The notes under the pieces are model-generated. The model was not told the origin of the DNA and searched no databases. It saw nothing but the letters and a program-made list of their open reading frames with translations. Shown here one piece after another: positions 21,043 through 33,698 of a stretch of 64,000 nt of DNA (position 1 is its first letter; every line of letters begins with the position of its first letter). Position numbers and translations under genes: made by a program. The stretch spans positions 4,586,423 through 4,650,422 of the forward strand of contig OY811986.1 in the NCBI GenBank assembly GCA_963681505.1, in the 5' to 3' direction. This DNA comes from Eunapius fragilis (taxonomy: Eukaryota > Porifera > Demospongiae > Spongillida > Spongillidae).

Positions 21043-24000
21043 TCAAGAACTAGATTCTTTGAGCTGATCGTGAGTTGGGAGGATTGATCACACTTCAAGC
21101 TACAAGACGTAAGCTTCTCCTACATAAATAAACAAACAAATAAATAACTACGCTTGTGTAGTGCAGTCTGTTTACCTTGAGCATTGAATTTTCTGATCTT
21201 AACTCCATTATGATCAGCTTTATGTTTGCATCTGACTGAGCAATTTCTAGTGGTTTTTTAAAAGCATCCATCTATGCCTCTGCCTCCCTGCGTACCATTC
21301 TTCTTACCAGGTTCAGAGATAAAAGATGCACCCCGGGATCTTTGAATAGGAGATACATCTGAAAGGAAGATATTACAAGGGTTAACACTGTAAAATAAGT
21401 CATGTATTTAGTTGACATGGCTGAACAGACAGATAGCATTAAGCTTAGACCTTTGGTACAAAGGTCAGGACTAGGAATGCAGTTGTCAGAATCATTATTC
21501 CAAGTGTGAAGATGGCTCCAGATGTATTGAGATAAGTCTCCAGAACAAAATAACTCTCACTCAAGATCACAAGTACGAGACTTGAAGTGTAAAGCATTAT
21601 AGCAACATAGACTGAGTCATTCAATCCTGGGAATTTGACCCTCCTTGTCTGAAATCCCAACAAGATGCCAATAATTTGGAGTATGCCAAGGTAAGTATAA
21701 ATTAATATCCTCCAATAGAAGGAAGGAGTATGTGAAGCATAGCATATCCAGTTGAAATATTCTTTCTTGATACCGAGGTTCTGAAGATGGAGAGGTCTGG
21801 TTATAGACTTATCCAATAGAGTGTCAGACATACAGCAATTCCACTGGGATTTTCCAGGTTCTTTTCCTTCACCACATGCCCTTTCAGCTGAGGAACAGCA
21901 CTTCCAAATATGAGGCGTATAAAACTAATGCCCGTTACGCACAGTGCAACTATTATCATAAATGAATCCTTGAATACCTACAACAGAAAAAATACTTGTT
22001 GAAATGTTTCTTTGGTAAATAACTAGTAAGCCCACAATTTTCTTAGCAGTTGGATGATGGAAAATGTAGTATATCCTCCACATCTTTAGAAGTACTGATC
22101 CAAAACACAAAGCATGACCTACAACAAATAGCCACACCCTCAGCTGTGTGTAGAGAAAATGTGATATCGGTTCATTATTTTCATCATCCATACCACAAAT
22201 GTGCCTCCAATCCCACTGATGTCTGTGATTGGAAGAATGTAAATATAAATGGAACTGTACATAGAGACTGCTCCTAGAATGATGATGTAATTCAAGTTGG
22301 GACTGGAGCGTTTTACCACTCTGTACATTGGGAGAAATCTGCATCATGGAGGCATTCCCCCAAATCCTACCTCTGTTTCCTGAAATATATATTGAAGACA
22401 AGACACACAGCTGCAAATACAATGCCACATGCTGCTAAGATGTATACGATTAAAACTAATGGAATGGCTGATGACAGAGTAACTTCCACTGGTGAACCAT
22501 CATGGTATTCCATCTGCCAATGAATTAAATAAACTCAATGCATGCCCAGTAACATTGCGATTGGCTGCTAACTTGGATATATTATTAGATCAGAGAAACC
22601 AGACTCGTACCTAAATGTGTAGTTTTCCAGATCATTGAAGATTGCAAATTGTGATTTTGTTAGATTTCCATAAACATTATAAGTTGAAGCAATATCAGAT
22701 AGATTAGATGAATATCCCGTAATCTCACGCCTGCATTGCTTCATTCTCAATATGTGCTGAATGCATGTTCCATTCGTATCAAATTGGATATTCCCCTTCA
22801 AAAGAACCGTCCAAACATCAATCACACACTAAGTTGACATGTTACAAACTTACTGAGACTCCTGAAAAATTAGTGTTTTGAATGTTGTATTGTATCCGAC
22901 ATCCCATCTTTTCATTTGAATACTGGAACTGATCTAGTGGTACCAGTGAATCAGAGGTGTTCTCACATCCTGTTCCATTGATGTTACCACTCTTCACCAT
23001 GGCCATAGTATGGTTCAGAGCAATGGCTAATATCCACACAGGATCATACATCCTTCCTCCACCATCAGCTGGATAATATCTGCCTTGAAGCGCCAACTGT
23101 TTGTACTCATTTTGAAACTGTTGAGGAGTCTGGAAATAAAATTACAACTTAGTAATGCATGTGCATGCATGTGTGTCTGTGTGCGAATGTGTGTGTGCAT
23201 GTATTCAGTATGATATGCTCATTACTGTATATACTAACACCTAATAAGAGTTGTTGTGTTAACCCATCAAAATTCTCCATGTAGAACAATACGTCATAAT
23301 TACAATGTGAAGATGATGTTATGGAGACCATCATTTGAAATTATGATGTTTGGTGTGTTTACAAATAAGGTAACATTTTGGTGATCATATTGCACCAGAA
23401 AGATAAACGAATGGTTCATGGTTGACTACTTGAATACCACTTGCTTAAGAAATGCTGCAACTTTCACGTAATTTCCCATGCAAACGTACTAATATTGATT
23501 AAAAACTATGACATGTGCATATGAATAGTTTGTATGAAAGTGTTCAGCATGTGGCTGTGCCTGTGAAAGCTATATATTTTAAAATGAGGGACTTCTAACC
23601 ATTGTAGCACAGGCACTTGAACAGAACAAGCTTAATTCATATGTATTAGGTTTTTCAAAGCCTCTAGATACACACATACACTGTGCAGCTGATGTTGCCT
23701 CCATCAGCAGCTGCTGTACACCAGTTATCAACATACACATCAAGGAATATCCAGGCATAGTTGGGGTAGCTATAGCCTCGCTTGCTGGCCTGTGGATATG
23801 TTCCCATACCCATAACAGCACACAGCTATGTATACTTGTCTATTCTTATAAGGAAGACTTGCTTTGCAGTTTACCTCACATATAATCTTTCTTGCTGATC
23901 CAGAGTAGCAGTTGAGGTAAAAGATTCGGTAGTCATCATAGGTAAGCTGAGAATTAAGTGCTTATGTATAAGCAGGATTTTCGCACATTATGGAACTTAC

Positions 24001-25186
24001 ACTCATCAAGATGGCTTTAAGTACTGCTATAGGATCATCAGATGTTTGGAATGTTATACCTCCAAGTGTATAATTAGCTTGGGACAACACAACCTGAAGG
24101 TTGGCTTTAGCCTGTTGATTTAGAGAAGCATTTTGATCAGTGCCATGCATGGCTGATATGCATTCACATGTACATTTATATGCACATGTCAAGTAGACAC
24201 GTAAGTTGCATTGGCTTTGGCCTTATAAAATTTACGTGTTTATTGACTGAAATCAAATAAATATCAATACATGAAACTTTAATGTACAAATTAACTTGCA
24301 GTGTAACTTTTCAATGCTTAAGTTTACAAGCACACATGGTTAAATAATGGATATACGAGATCTCTTTGGAGTGATATATTTTGGCAAGGTAAATGAACAA
24401 ATTTTATGATAGCAAGAAAAGAAAAGCTAGGTTAATTTCCTTTTGCAATCATCGTTCTTATAATAGTACACAATATGCACTCCTATTGCATGTAAGATCT
24501 GATTATATATTGTGCATCACTGAGCAGAAGCTATGATCATGACTACTGACACCAATACCATGACAAAATGTTTTGCTATACGTTTCAAAACTGATGCAAT
24601 TTCAAGGACTTGCACCAGTGAAGGTGCTTTCATCTTGTGTGATAGCGAAAATTCTCTTCCATCCAAAATGCTTCATAAGACTGAGAAATCCTGGAGACTG
24701 CTGTGAAATGGAAGGTACGTTCCTAAAGAATCTCTTGTACCTGCTTCTGTCACGAAGGCCAGCACTTCCAGAAAAGTATGCTATCTGTATGTATAGAAAG
24801 TGACTTATACCTATGCATGCAGCAGATAGGTTCTGCATGTTATATATAGTATATGCTGGGTCATCTTTGTATTTGATGCTTATAATAATATTATACAATT
24901 ATATAAATAATTTAAATGTGAGTTGGATAATATCGTCGTCACATGTGCATGCGTATATATTATTACCATGCATGCAAACCAAAGTATTTTCTATAATAGT
25001 ATTATGCCGGTCTGGTAACAATTCCATATTTAATGACGTGATCCTTACCTGTGAGATGTTCCAATGGTGGCTGATGGCAGCTACAGGCTCAGTTGCCACA
25101 GAACACCCACAACCAATGATAGCAAGCTTCACTGGGGCACTTTGGATCCCTTGAAAGAATACATCCAGAGATCTGTCTTAGTTACA
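21043..25186 (-). pseudogene. Class C GPCR pseudogene D
   Basis: Exon remnants on the minus strand, in gene order: 25049-25186, 24614-24784, 24001-24111, 23875-23946, 23682-23789 (truncated), 22854-23129, 22573-22795, 22371-22513, 22036-22320, 21834-21977, 21451-21780, 21176-21358, 21043-21119. Lesions: exon 1 is absent; exon 2 has a TAA where gene B has TAC (C-N-stop-D-R-S); the donor after exon 3 is GC instead of GT; a deletion of roughly 250 bp removed the second half of exon 6 and its donor; exon 9 is 2 bases short, exon 10 one base short; exon 13 shifts frame and exon 14 is 13 bases short. The Ty3/Gypsy composite sits just upstream of exon 2. Seven-helix signatures (GLNDS, TFVPK) are still readable. 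It cannot encode a full receptor. Confidence 0.85.
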
Positions 25187-25240
25187 CTAAGCCGTGAGAT
25201 GGTACAAAAATGTAATCAATTTTTTCCATTCCAAAAATTC
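25162..25240. repeat. 79 bp host duplication, left copy
   Basis: Identical to 28067-28145. The sequence is the exon 2/intron 1 border of pseudogene D (starts CATCCAGAGATCTG, ends CCAAAAATTC). The two copies bracket the Ty3/Gypsy composite, so it behaves as an unusually long target duplication. Confidence 0.95.
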
Positions 25241-26629
25241 AGTGGAAACTGCACAGAGAAGACTTAGCAAGGAGTGCGGGCATGGTTCGTCGGTGGCATC
25301 CAGCGGTGTTGAGGAGTTAGCAGCGGGTAGCGGACTCGCAGCATTGTCGGTCCAACAGCTCCAGAAACAGGCCCAAGATTCTGAAAGAATGGTGGAGGAC
25401 CTTAGAAAACAAGTCGAAGAGCTGAACAGACGGCTATCTGGCAAAGGAAAAACTACCGCTGCTGACCAACAACGTCAGTCCTCTACCAGAAAGCAAGGGT
25501 CTGCAGTGATTACATGTTGGAACTGCGGGGAGCGAGGTCATGTTCGGCGTAACTGCCCTCGCAAGCGGAAGGACCATAAGGATTCTTGGCAGGCGGCAGC
25601 CGTAAGTTCCACGTTAATGGTGGAAGGTAGTATAGAAGGGCGAGTCACTAGAATGCTTGTAGACACGGGTTCGGCGGTGACGTTAGTGAGGGAGGATGTT
25701 ATTAGAATGGTACCATCGGGAAAGTCACTTACAACGCAGGTACCTGCGAATTCGGTAGTAGCAGCAAATGGGGAGAAGTTGGACATTATTGGGCAGTGTA
25801 AATTGAGCATAAAGGTCGGGGTATCAGCCAAAGATCATCCAGTTTTGATAGCAAAGAATTTAAACCAGGAGTGCCTTCTTGGGGCGGATTTTTTGATTAA
25901 GCATGGTTGTATCGTTGACCTTCAACAACAAATTTTGCTCACAAAAGAAGGTCCTGTGCAATTCTTGTCACCTATGCGAAGTGGTGTTCAAAGTTCCCCA
26001 GTTTGTTTTGTGACGTTGTCTGAAACCATAAATGTCCCTCCTTATTGTCAAATGTGCCTTCCTGCAAAGGTGTCACGGCATGCAGGTCATTGCACCAGCA
26101 GCTCTGGTGCCCTCCTGGTGGAACCAGTGGGACGGTTTATGGATCAGCATGGCCTCTTGGTTGCTTACTCCATCATGGATGCTGCTGCTAGTCACACAAT
26201 GGTCCAAGTTCTTAACCCTGGCTTCGCACCGATTACAGTGCACAAGGATGAGATAATGGGTATGTTAAAACCTATTGATGATAGTGCTGATTGTGCATCA
26301 GTACAATACCCTGCCTGTAAGCAATCCACCCAGTCTGTTAAGCATTGTATAGAGCAGATGACAGACGGCCTGGCTCCTGAGGTTCGAGAGAAAGTGACTG
26401 CCTTGCACTGGCAGTTCCAAGACGTCATCGCGTCGGATGACAGTGACCTTGGGCGTACCCGATTGACATCCCATAAAATCAACACAGGGGATACACAACC
26501 AGTCTGCCAGCGTGCACGGAGGCTACCCTTTCATCAGCAGCAAGAGGTACGTGGGTTACTAGATGACATGCTTTCTCGAGGTATCATTGAGCCTAGTTGT
26601 GGGCCATGGGCATCACCCATTGTCTTGGT
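25241..26629 (+). pseudogene. Ty3/Gypsy gag-NC, protease and RT N-terminus fragment
   Basis: An open frame of about 460 codons begins in the retroelement at SVETAQRRL and stays open into the LTR, with a chance stop at 26655. Visible parts in order: a coiled-coil-like stretch (LQKQAQDSERMVEDLRKQVE), the zinc knuckle CWNCGERGHVRRNC (CCHC), the aspartic protease motif MLVDTGSAVTLV with a later CLLGADFL, and the reverse transcriptase entry RRLPFHQQQEVRGLLDDML, GIIEP...WASPIVLVRK. It stops before the catalytic YVDD box, so it cannot act alone. The apparent ATG at 25194 lies in host DNA and is not a real start. Confidence 0.85.
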
Positions 26630-26764
26630 AAGGAAATGGTCACAACCAAAGTCATAAGAGCAGCAACAGATTCAACTGATTTTGCATGCACATACATCAA
26701 TATATATACACAGCCGATTGTCTAATTAACTAACTAATTATTACCAATTGGTCATGTCACTACA
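26630..26764 (-). repeat. Ty3/Gypsy 3' LTR, truncated
   Basis: Same sequence as the LTR at 27919-28066 but lacking about 11 bases at its outer (U5) end, where it joins the inverted pol fragment. On the minus strand it is preceded by the purine run AAGAGGGGGAGTAG (about 26765-26778), a good polypurine tract. Confidence 0.9.
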
Positions 26765-26802
26765 CTACTCCCCCTCTTGAAAGAGTGGTCCCTCACTCCC
26801 AG

Positions 26803-27315
26803 TCATTCAATGATTTCAGCAGTGTCCATGTTGTCTGGTAGTACCAGAGGGTTTCCATAGCGTACAGGCGGTTTGCTTATACTGCTAGAGCGTCGCAGTA
26901 CAGGAGCCTCCTCTGCTACAGGAGGAAGGACTTGGATTGGAGGAAGAACTTGGGGTACAATTGCTGGGTGCTCCATCTCAGGAACTGGATGATTTAGTCG
27001 GTCCTGTGGCAGTCCCTCCAATGTAGGGGTTTGATGATCAGCACCCACTGGAGTACCCACAAGTGGCAGATCCGGCATTCTGTGAACAATGATATCATCG
27101 TCACCCAGCTCTTCTATAGTATTTTGCGGCGGTGCAGGTTTTAACCGATTAAAGTGCACCACTTTACGTTTTCTGGGATTATCGCAGTCCGCAATCCTAT
27201 AGATGGAAGGTCCGAGGACTTTGACCACTTTAAAAGGCCCCTGCCAAGGTCTGTGGAGCTTATTTGAAAGGCCCCTGCGAACTGCTGGATTGTGGAGAAA
27301 AACGAGATCATCAAT
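26803..27315 (-). pseudogene. Ty3/Gypsy integrase C-terminal region
   Basis: Minus-strand frame reads DPYCIDDLVFLHNPAVRRG, KLHRPWQGPFKVVKVLG, YRIAD and VVHFNRLKPAPP, then a proline-rich tail ending near PVRYGNPLVLP. This is the part after the integrase core (GPY/F-type module). The core itself is missing: the frame is joined directly to gag at a TGGAAACAGCAC overlap. Confidence 0.85.
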
Positions 27316-27901
27316 ACAGTATGGATCGTGCTGTTTCCACAGACTCCTGTTGAATCGCCAATTGTAGCGCTTCGTCCAGAGTATTGGGCATTTCTTTCAT
27401 GAGTCTCAGCTGCACAGTGGAAGAGCACACCCCTTGCACAAACTGGTCCCTTACCAATTGTAACCGTTGTTCGTTGGTCCATCCAGGATATGCCTTGTCC
27501 GCTAACGCACGCAGTTCTCCAACGTACGTCACCAAGTTTTCGTCCGCCTTCTGGCCTCGTCTATGAAACTTCGCCTGCCACTCCAAATGGTTTCCCTCGG
27601 GCGCGTATTGAGCGCGGAGGCACATTGTCACAGCCTCGTAATCATCCGAATCGACCAGTCCTTGCTGGGACACAACCCTGAAAGGCCCATCGTCCAACAA
27701 CGGAAGAAGTTCGCCCGTCCATTGGCTCTCGTCAACCTGTGCTTTGCGTACGTACATCTCGAAGCGCTTTAACCAAAGGACGAGGTCTGTTCCTCCTGAA
27801 TAACGGGAAGGGGGCCGTAAGCTCATTCTCACCATTTGTACTTCCGGAAGTAGCTCCTTGGTCCGTTCCTTGCTATCAGCCGTATCCATGGGTTCCGCCA
27901 T
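27311..27901 (-). pseudogene. Ty3/Gypsy gag N-terminal part
   Basis: Starts at the ATG 27899-27901 next to the primer binding site: MAEPMDTADSKERTK. It contains LRPPSRYSGGTDLVLWLKRF and YVGELRALADKAYPGW, LVRDQFVQGV, typical of Ty3/Gypsy capsid. About 190 residues follow before the break at SVETA and the jump into integrase sequence. The zinc knuckle that should follow is found in the inverted part at 25241. Confidence 0.85.
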
Positions 27902-27918
27902 CCCACTTCTGACACCAA
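27901..27918 (-). other. Primer binding site of the Ty3/Gypsy element
   Basis: On the minus strand TTGGTGTCAGAAGTGGGA directly follows the LTR end ACTACA. The TGG start and position fit a tRNA primer site. The tRNA was not identified. Confidence 0.7.
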
Positions 27919-28066
27919 TGTAGTACCCACCAAGGAAATGGTCACAACCAAAGTCATAAGAGCAGCAACAGATTCAACTGATTTTGCATGCACATACATC
28001 AATATATATACACAGCCGATTGTCTAATTAACTAACTAATTATTACCAATTGGTCATGTCACTACA
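27919..28066 (-). repeat. Ty3/Gypsy 5' LTR, 148 bp
   Basis: On the minus strand it begins TGTAGTGACATGACC and ends GGTGGGTACTACA, so it has TG...CA ends. It is nearly identical to 26630-26764. The outer end abuts the duplicated host DNA at 28067. Confidence 0.92.
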
Positions 28067-28145
28067 CATCCAGAGATCTGTCTTAGTTACACTAAGCCGT
28101 GAGATGGTACAAAAATGTAATCAATTTTTTCCATTCCAAAAATTC
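28067..28145. repeat. 79 bp host duplication, right copy
   Basis: Identical to 25162-25240. From here the sequence continues as intron 1 of receptor pseudogene D. Confidence 0.95.
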
Positions 28146-29040
28146 TAATTATCCAGTATACCTATGCCCGGTTAGATACTGAAACCGATCGGGATCTATT
28201 TAGAATCAAATAGGATCCCTGGCTGTAGCTAACCAATTTAGACAATAACAATGGCAAGCAATAAATTATCCGAGGACTCTAATGATTCTACTTGCCGTTT
28301 GACAGACACAGCAAAAAAAAAAGCGTCACATCAATTTGCAATTGATTGTATAGCGTTTCAGCATAGCAGCAACGAATAGGTTCTAAAATGACGTGTTATT
28401 CCTATTATGACATTTAAGAAAAGCGTCAAATCAATTCGCAATTGGTTTTAGCGTTTCAGTATAGCAGCAACGATTAGCTTCTAAGATGACGTGTTATCCC
28501 TATTAAGACTTAAAGAACGATGTGTATCCATGGATCCTTTTCTCTAATTGAAATCGCTATTTTTCCCTCTGTTACCCATCTTGCTTGATAAAGAACTTAT
28601 AGAACGTTTACTGTTGCCATGCAACGCTCTGCTGAACGAAATATTAAAAACCTCATGCACATTAATACGTGAGACCCCATTAGGTGTGAATTTCATTACC
28701 GTCGGGATCAATATTTCATCGCGCACCCCCGGGGAGGGGTATGGGTGTCACGCAACAGTGATAGGTGATATTAGCACCGCCAAAGCGACGACGATAACAG
28801 TTCAATAGATTACCTGCATTTTCTCAGACGTACGCGAGAACTCACTTCGGAAGGCTCTTCATATATATAACTAATTATGTGGCTGCTTAGCTCGCGAAAT
28901 TGCACCACGAGAGTGTCGCAGCAATGTGTGGTATATATACCCGGGATGTTACTAATGTGTTTCGGGATCAGCAATATATGCATGCATACATGTGCATGCG
29001 TCATATCAAGGCGCGTTGTCACTACCTGGCGGTGCCACGC
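28146..29040 (-). other. Intron 1 remnant of receptor pseudogene D
   Basis: Collinear with intron 1 of gene B (about 40114-41055): shared stretches include CTGTTGCCATGCAACGCTCT, GATAGGTGATATTAGCACCG and TATATACCCGGGA. Collinearity ends near 29040 at a retrotransposon fragment, before exon 1 would be reached, so exon 1 of copy D was lost. Confidence 0.8.
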
Positions 29041-29175
29041 ACTTGCTTTCCACTTCTTGCTGCAAGCCACAGTGTGCCCAAATCAAAGGCAGTAGCTGAC
29101 ATTTATGGCCGTCTAAACCTGACCTTAATGAGATCTGTGGCCAGGGATATCCTGGCTAGGGGTCTAAGGCCCTAG
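29040..29175 (+). pseudogene. Non-LTR retrotransposon 3' end, copy 3
   Basis: Encodes PKSKAVADIYGRLNLTLM followed by RSVARDILARGLRP and a stop, matching the last residues of copies 1, 2 and 5. It marks the breakpoint where similarity of copy D to gene B ends. Confidence 0.75.
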
Positions 29176-32100
29176 ATTAAGAAGTATGATTTATCCTGTT
29201 TTTGTAAATAAGTTATGTGTATGGTTGTATATATTACATACGCATAATTTAAATTTCAATAGAAAGTACAATGAACTATGGTCAAGTTAAAGTTGAAGTG
29301 TTCCTGTCTGCGCGTACCACGTTCCAATAAATCATCCATTGCGTGCGATTTTGTACTCCTTCAGTTGTGTAATTGGTCAGCACAGTAGCATGTTAATGAC
29401 AACACAGACAAGGAATACAGACTGACTACGAATACAAAAATAGGGCTTATCTATCACCTGATTCTAATATTGCAGGTGCACCAAGTGTCACATACAGTAC
29501 GCAAGCGCGCACCCGCTTCAGTTGCTTGCAATCAGAAATCATCATTCGACCGTTCCAATTATAGAGAGCAACCGTGCCGCGTGACTTCACCCACCGATAA
29601 TTTGCATTCCCTACCGATATCGATTATCTAAATACCTCTCAAAATATGTCTCTTTGTGAATTTTAATTAACATACGATAACTCAGGATTGAAATTAAAAC
29701 TTGATTTCATTAATATAAATTACTGTCATTAGGATAACACTATAAAATCGAATTAGATTAAAATTATTATAAGCGGTTAAGTAATTGTGTCAACTTATTC
29801 AAAGCCTCACGGGGGTTACGTTACATTGAAACGGCACAGTTGTTTGCGGCCATTCAAATCGTGGACATTAGCCTCGTTCCCCGAAATATTGAAATGATCA
29901 CGTAATGACCTAGCAACGAGCCTTGACAACCACCGACCTTTGAAACATGAGACTGCTTGTTAACACGACACGTCCTATTGCCATTTACAAGCCATACAAG
30001 GACTGTACCACTATTGTTCTATTTATTGCCCAAATCACATGGCGCTGTGATGTTTCCAAGATGTGGTATAGGCCTAGCTCGCGAAAAGCGACAAACTTTT
30101 GACGGATATCTCCACTTTGAAGCGCTTATTCTCCCTGAAGGACAAATTCTACGGCCAAACTAAAAGTGGAAAACCAAAGAAGATAGAAGGTACTTACAGC
30201 GTATCGTATGGAACTATTGTCACATTTTTTCTTGGCGGTCGTAGATACGTTTAAAGTTGAGTGTGCGTATAGCGTATATACACACGTACACTTGTGGTGT
30301 TCAATTAAAGGTTTTACTCGTGAGGTGGCTTCGCTCATTCTGTGCTGCATTGAGCATCATGATACAAGACATGGTAGGTCCTCTGCAAGATATTAAAACC
30401 TGGCGTGGTTGGACTCAGCCCCTTGCTCTTCGAGGAGGCCAAACCCTGCACGGGTACGCCTTGCCCATGTGGTGGTATGAAACGCATCTTCAGTGGTACT
30501 AGTATTGAGATGCCTGGGAATGATGCCCTAAGGTTGGCCATGGAATAGTGATGTTCCATGCTTTGTTGATAGACTTCAAATGGTGATATGTGTACATAGT
30601 GATGCATGTGTGTAGGGCGCATCTCTTGAGCTACAGTAACCATTAATGTATAAGTGTTGATACTTGATGGCTAGTATGCATCAAGTGTGGTCTATGCTTG
30701 AAGAGCCTTATGAGGTTCTGTAAAAATACACCACTAAAGTATTGTTGATGTTTGGCCTTAAATGTCTGACAAAGGGTGCATCATGATGGTTGAAACCCTT
30801 ATCAGTGGCTCTGGTGGTTTTGACTATTTCATTCTTCTGTATGTGTTTAGTAGACATATTGGAATCGTATCATTGCCTCCTGTAGCTTCCCCTTCTCAAC
30901 CTGTTTGATCACTGTTGACCTCTACATAACCCTATGCCGTCATAATCTACAAGTAAGAATGTACAGAAAGCTTAAAAAAGCTGGATGTGCTGGTTGTGGT
31001 CATGTGTACAAAGACCAGCTGCAGGTCACAGTTACAACAGAAAGAGCTCAAAGATCTTCATGAAGATTCCATGGGTCATGTGGAGCCCAGGTATCCATCC
31101 TACCAGTGTAAATACGCAATTGAGATACTGACCTGTGACTGCTTATGTGTATGGGAACATCAAAGTGTGGCTCTGATATGCAATACATCTCCAGAAGCCA
31201 TAAGGACCTATGGTTAGAATGGTTAGATGTGATGGTTTCCAGTGTTCTTTCTGGAAAGGCTCCTATGCAACTAGCATTTTGATCCTTCTCTATTTCTGGT
31301 CAGCGGTGGACATTAGGTGAGTGATGCGGTGGTACAACCCTTTATTTTATTATCTGTGATGAGACCTTTTGGATGTGCCTGTGAATGCGTGTCACCTCTC
31401 GTGGGCTGATATCTGGGTAGATTTTATATGCACATGTATGTACATGTAAGCTTTCATCATGTGGCTTCCATTGATATACATTTGTGGAGCTGTAATATGT
31501 TGTAGCTCTGTCCTGCTATTCAGAAGTACAGAAATTCGGCACACTTATATGATGGCCTCTTTCTCTTTCTTGTGGCCACCAAAAGGCTTCCACACACTCT
31601 GCAGCGTTGCTGGACCCTATAGTTGTGCGGATCGAGTCAACTACTATGACCGGATTGTATAACAAACTATGCCGATTATTCATAAAAAACACATTCGTGA
31701 TTTGTGTGTTGAAAGAAAAAATGTGACACGCTCTAAACCATGTGTTTGCCTATTGTGATGCTTCTTCTCGATGATGCTACGTCCTGACCTCCTTGGGAAT
31801 TTGCCTGGCGTCCGCCTCATAGGCTTGAACTTACCCCCCTCCCCTATGGCAATGGTGTAAAAGTAGGATGCGCGTTTAAAGGAAACGCAACAAAGCGCTT
31901 GCGCATATGGGATATACTTACCTACGATGAACGTCAAGATCAAAGAATCATGTTTAGCCCATATCTGACCTATATGAAGGATGGATATGGCTCGCTCAAA
32001 AAGTAGCATTGATAATGAGGTGTGGATTATAGCTCCAAAACCATTTACGGTATTGTTCTAATTGTAACCTAATGTCCAGCCGCAAACAACTGTGACGGTG

Positions 32101-32555
32101 GACAATAACCTACGCCCGCAATGAATTGGTAATTACCTAGCAACGACACCATTAAGTCCTTAGTTACCACATGCCTTTGTTTACGGCTTGGCACTTTGTT
32201 ACTGCTTCACGTGGCACTTATAACAATGATAAGGTTAGTATTAGCATTCCATGCTCTACCAAGAGATGTTAACAACTTGGTACAACAGTTTCTTAGCGCT
32301 CGGATTTGTTGCTGGAGACTCGCCTATACGATTGCGGTAGGGTTCAGAAAAGGTCTTGGACTGAACTATCCGCCAGAGGGAATGGCTAAAGCCTTTGTGT
32401 GCACTTCATAGACAAGGCGAGCTACAATATTTTTGTATTTTCTTAGGTGGCCATTGCTTTAGTGGCTTGATAAACCACTCGCGAAAGCCCTGTAAACTAC
32501 CGCCATGTTATACATTTAATTAAAGGTACGGTGTGCTCATGACGGACCAGTTTTT
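29176..32555. other. Intergenic DNA, no gene recognised
   Basis: Only short frames without family resemblance. An inverted repeat pair (about 29836-29876 and 32064-32092, core CACAGTTGTTTGCGGC and GGACATTAG) brackets 2.2 kb and could mark a decayed DNA transposon. A separate direct repeat ACCTAGCAACGA occurs at about 29908 and 32136. Confidence 0.4.
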
Positions 32556-33662
32556 TTTTTCCTTTTGGCTTGTGGAGGTCGAAGGGACCGTAATTGTGGT
32601 GACAAGTTCAGAAAATGCTCCTGCACGACTCTTTTGAGCCTTTTCACCTTGTTTGGAATCCATCCTCACCTTCAAACTTCACACTATCACCTGTCCTGGG
32701 TTCACCAACTTGGCTCTTTGCTAACTGGTCTGTACCCATACCAAGGAATGGAATCATCACTGGATACACTGTGAATGCAGCTGTCAGTCATCATCAGAGA
32801 ATTAAACTGTGCATGGATGGCTTCAGCACCAATTTTTGCCTGTAGCATGATCCTCAAGCAGGTGCATTTTCACTGTTCGATGTACTGTTAGAAAGGCTGC
32901 AGTGAAAGCTTCCATAAATTCCCTGATCGATAGGTCTATGTATAAAATGTAATAAATACACTTTAGATACATAAGGAATTGACCTAGGCGAGTGTTATCT
33001 TCTTTTTTTGACATGTGTACAGGTGATGGCACGTTGCAAACTTAGTACCAATGTGGTGAACTTCTCACACCATTGCATTCTCCATAAGGGCTGGGCATTG
33101 TTCAGCAGTTTTTTACACTGAAGAGCACAGAGTTGCTATGTTTGATGGCTGCAACAGTAAGAAATGGAGATTTTGATACAGGTTTGTATAAATTACTACC
33201 TGTAGTGCCCTGTTGACATGATTCCCAATGAATGCCCCATCTCGTTTGCATGTCATGCATTTCACCAGTACATCTTGCAGCAACCTTAGTATCATCTGTG
33301 ATGCTGGTTTGATAGTCTCTGGCATCAGTTGATGTGGTGGAGAACAGAAAGGGCAGAACGTCTGTGCAGAAGCTGTTAATTGCTGTACCAAACATCCTGT
33401 ACACACCAGAGTATCACATGACAGCTGTACTGGTTGATCAAGAGTCTTCTGGCATATGACACATAACAGCATTTCAGCAATAGAAAGGACTTGGTTGGCA
33501 GATACTACTGGATGTTAGTTGGAAAAGATAAGTTTTTGTAGGGCAATCTGCTCAATGTGTTAGATAAGGTTCTTGGTTTGTGCTATGTCCATGGATTGTT
33601 TTGCAGGATACCTGCTTATCTTTGTCCAGCGACATTGTCTGTATGATGTGCACTCCTGCATA

Positions 33663-33698
<36 letters not shown>

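Larger units (their letters stand above)
25241..28066. mobile_element. Rearranged Ty3/Gypsy composite insertion
   Basis: Two parts of one element in opposite orientation. The right part (26630-28066, minus strand) is LTR, PBS, gag, integrase C-terminus, polypurine tract, LTR, with the whole pol core missing. The left part (25241-26629, plus strand) is the gag zinc knuckle, protease and the first part of reverse transcriptase. The left part starts at the same gag codons (SVETA) where the right part breaks off, so together they cover a continuous protein order. Joints show short shared words: TGGAAAC.GCAC at the gag break and AAGGAAA at the joint with the truncated LTR. Host DNA is duplicated for 79 bp on both sides. 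Confidence 0.8.

Noticed and set aside
21445-21831. Independent small gene with a start at MSDT..L.K in copies B, C and D
   Set aside because: This frame begins in the 53 bp intron before exon 12; the family signature TM5-TM7 shows it is the receptor's own exon read with intron sequence attached.
25194-25240. ATG at 25194 as start of a 487-codon gene
   Set aside because: These codons lie in the duplicated receptor DNA; the retroelement frame only begins at 25241.
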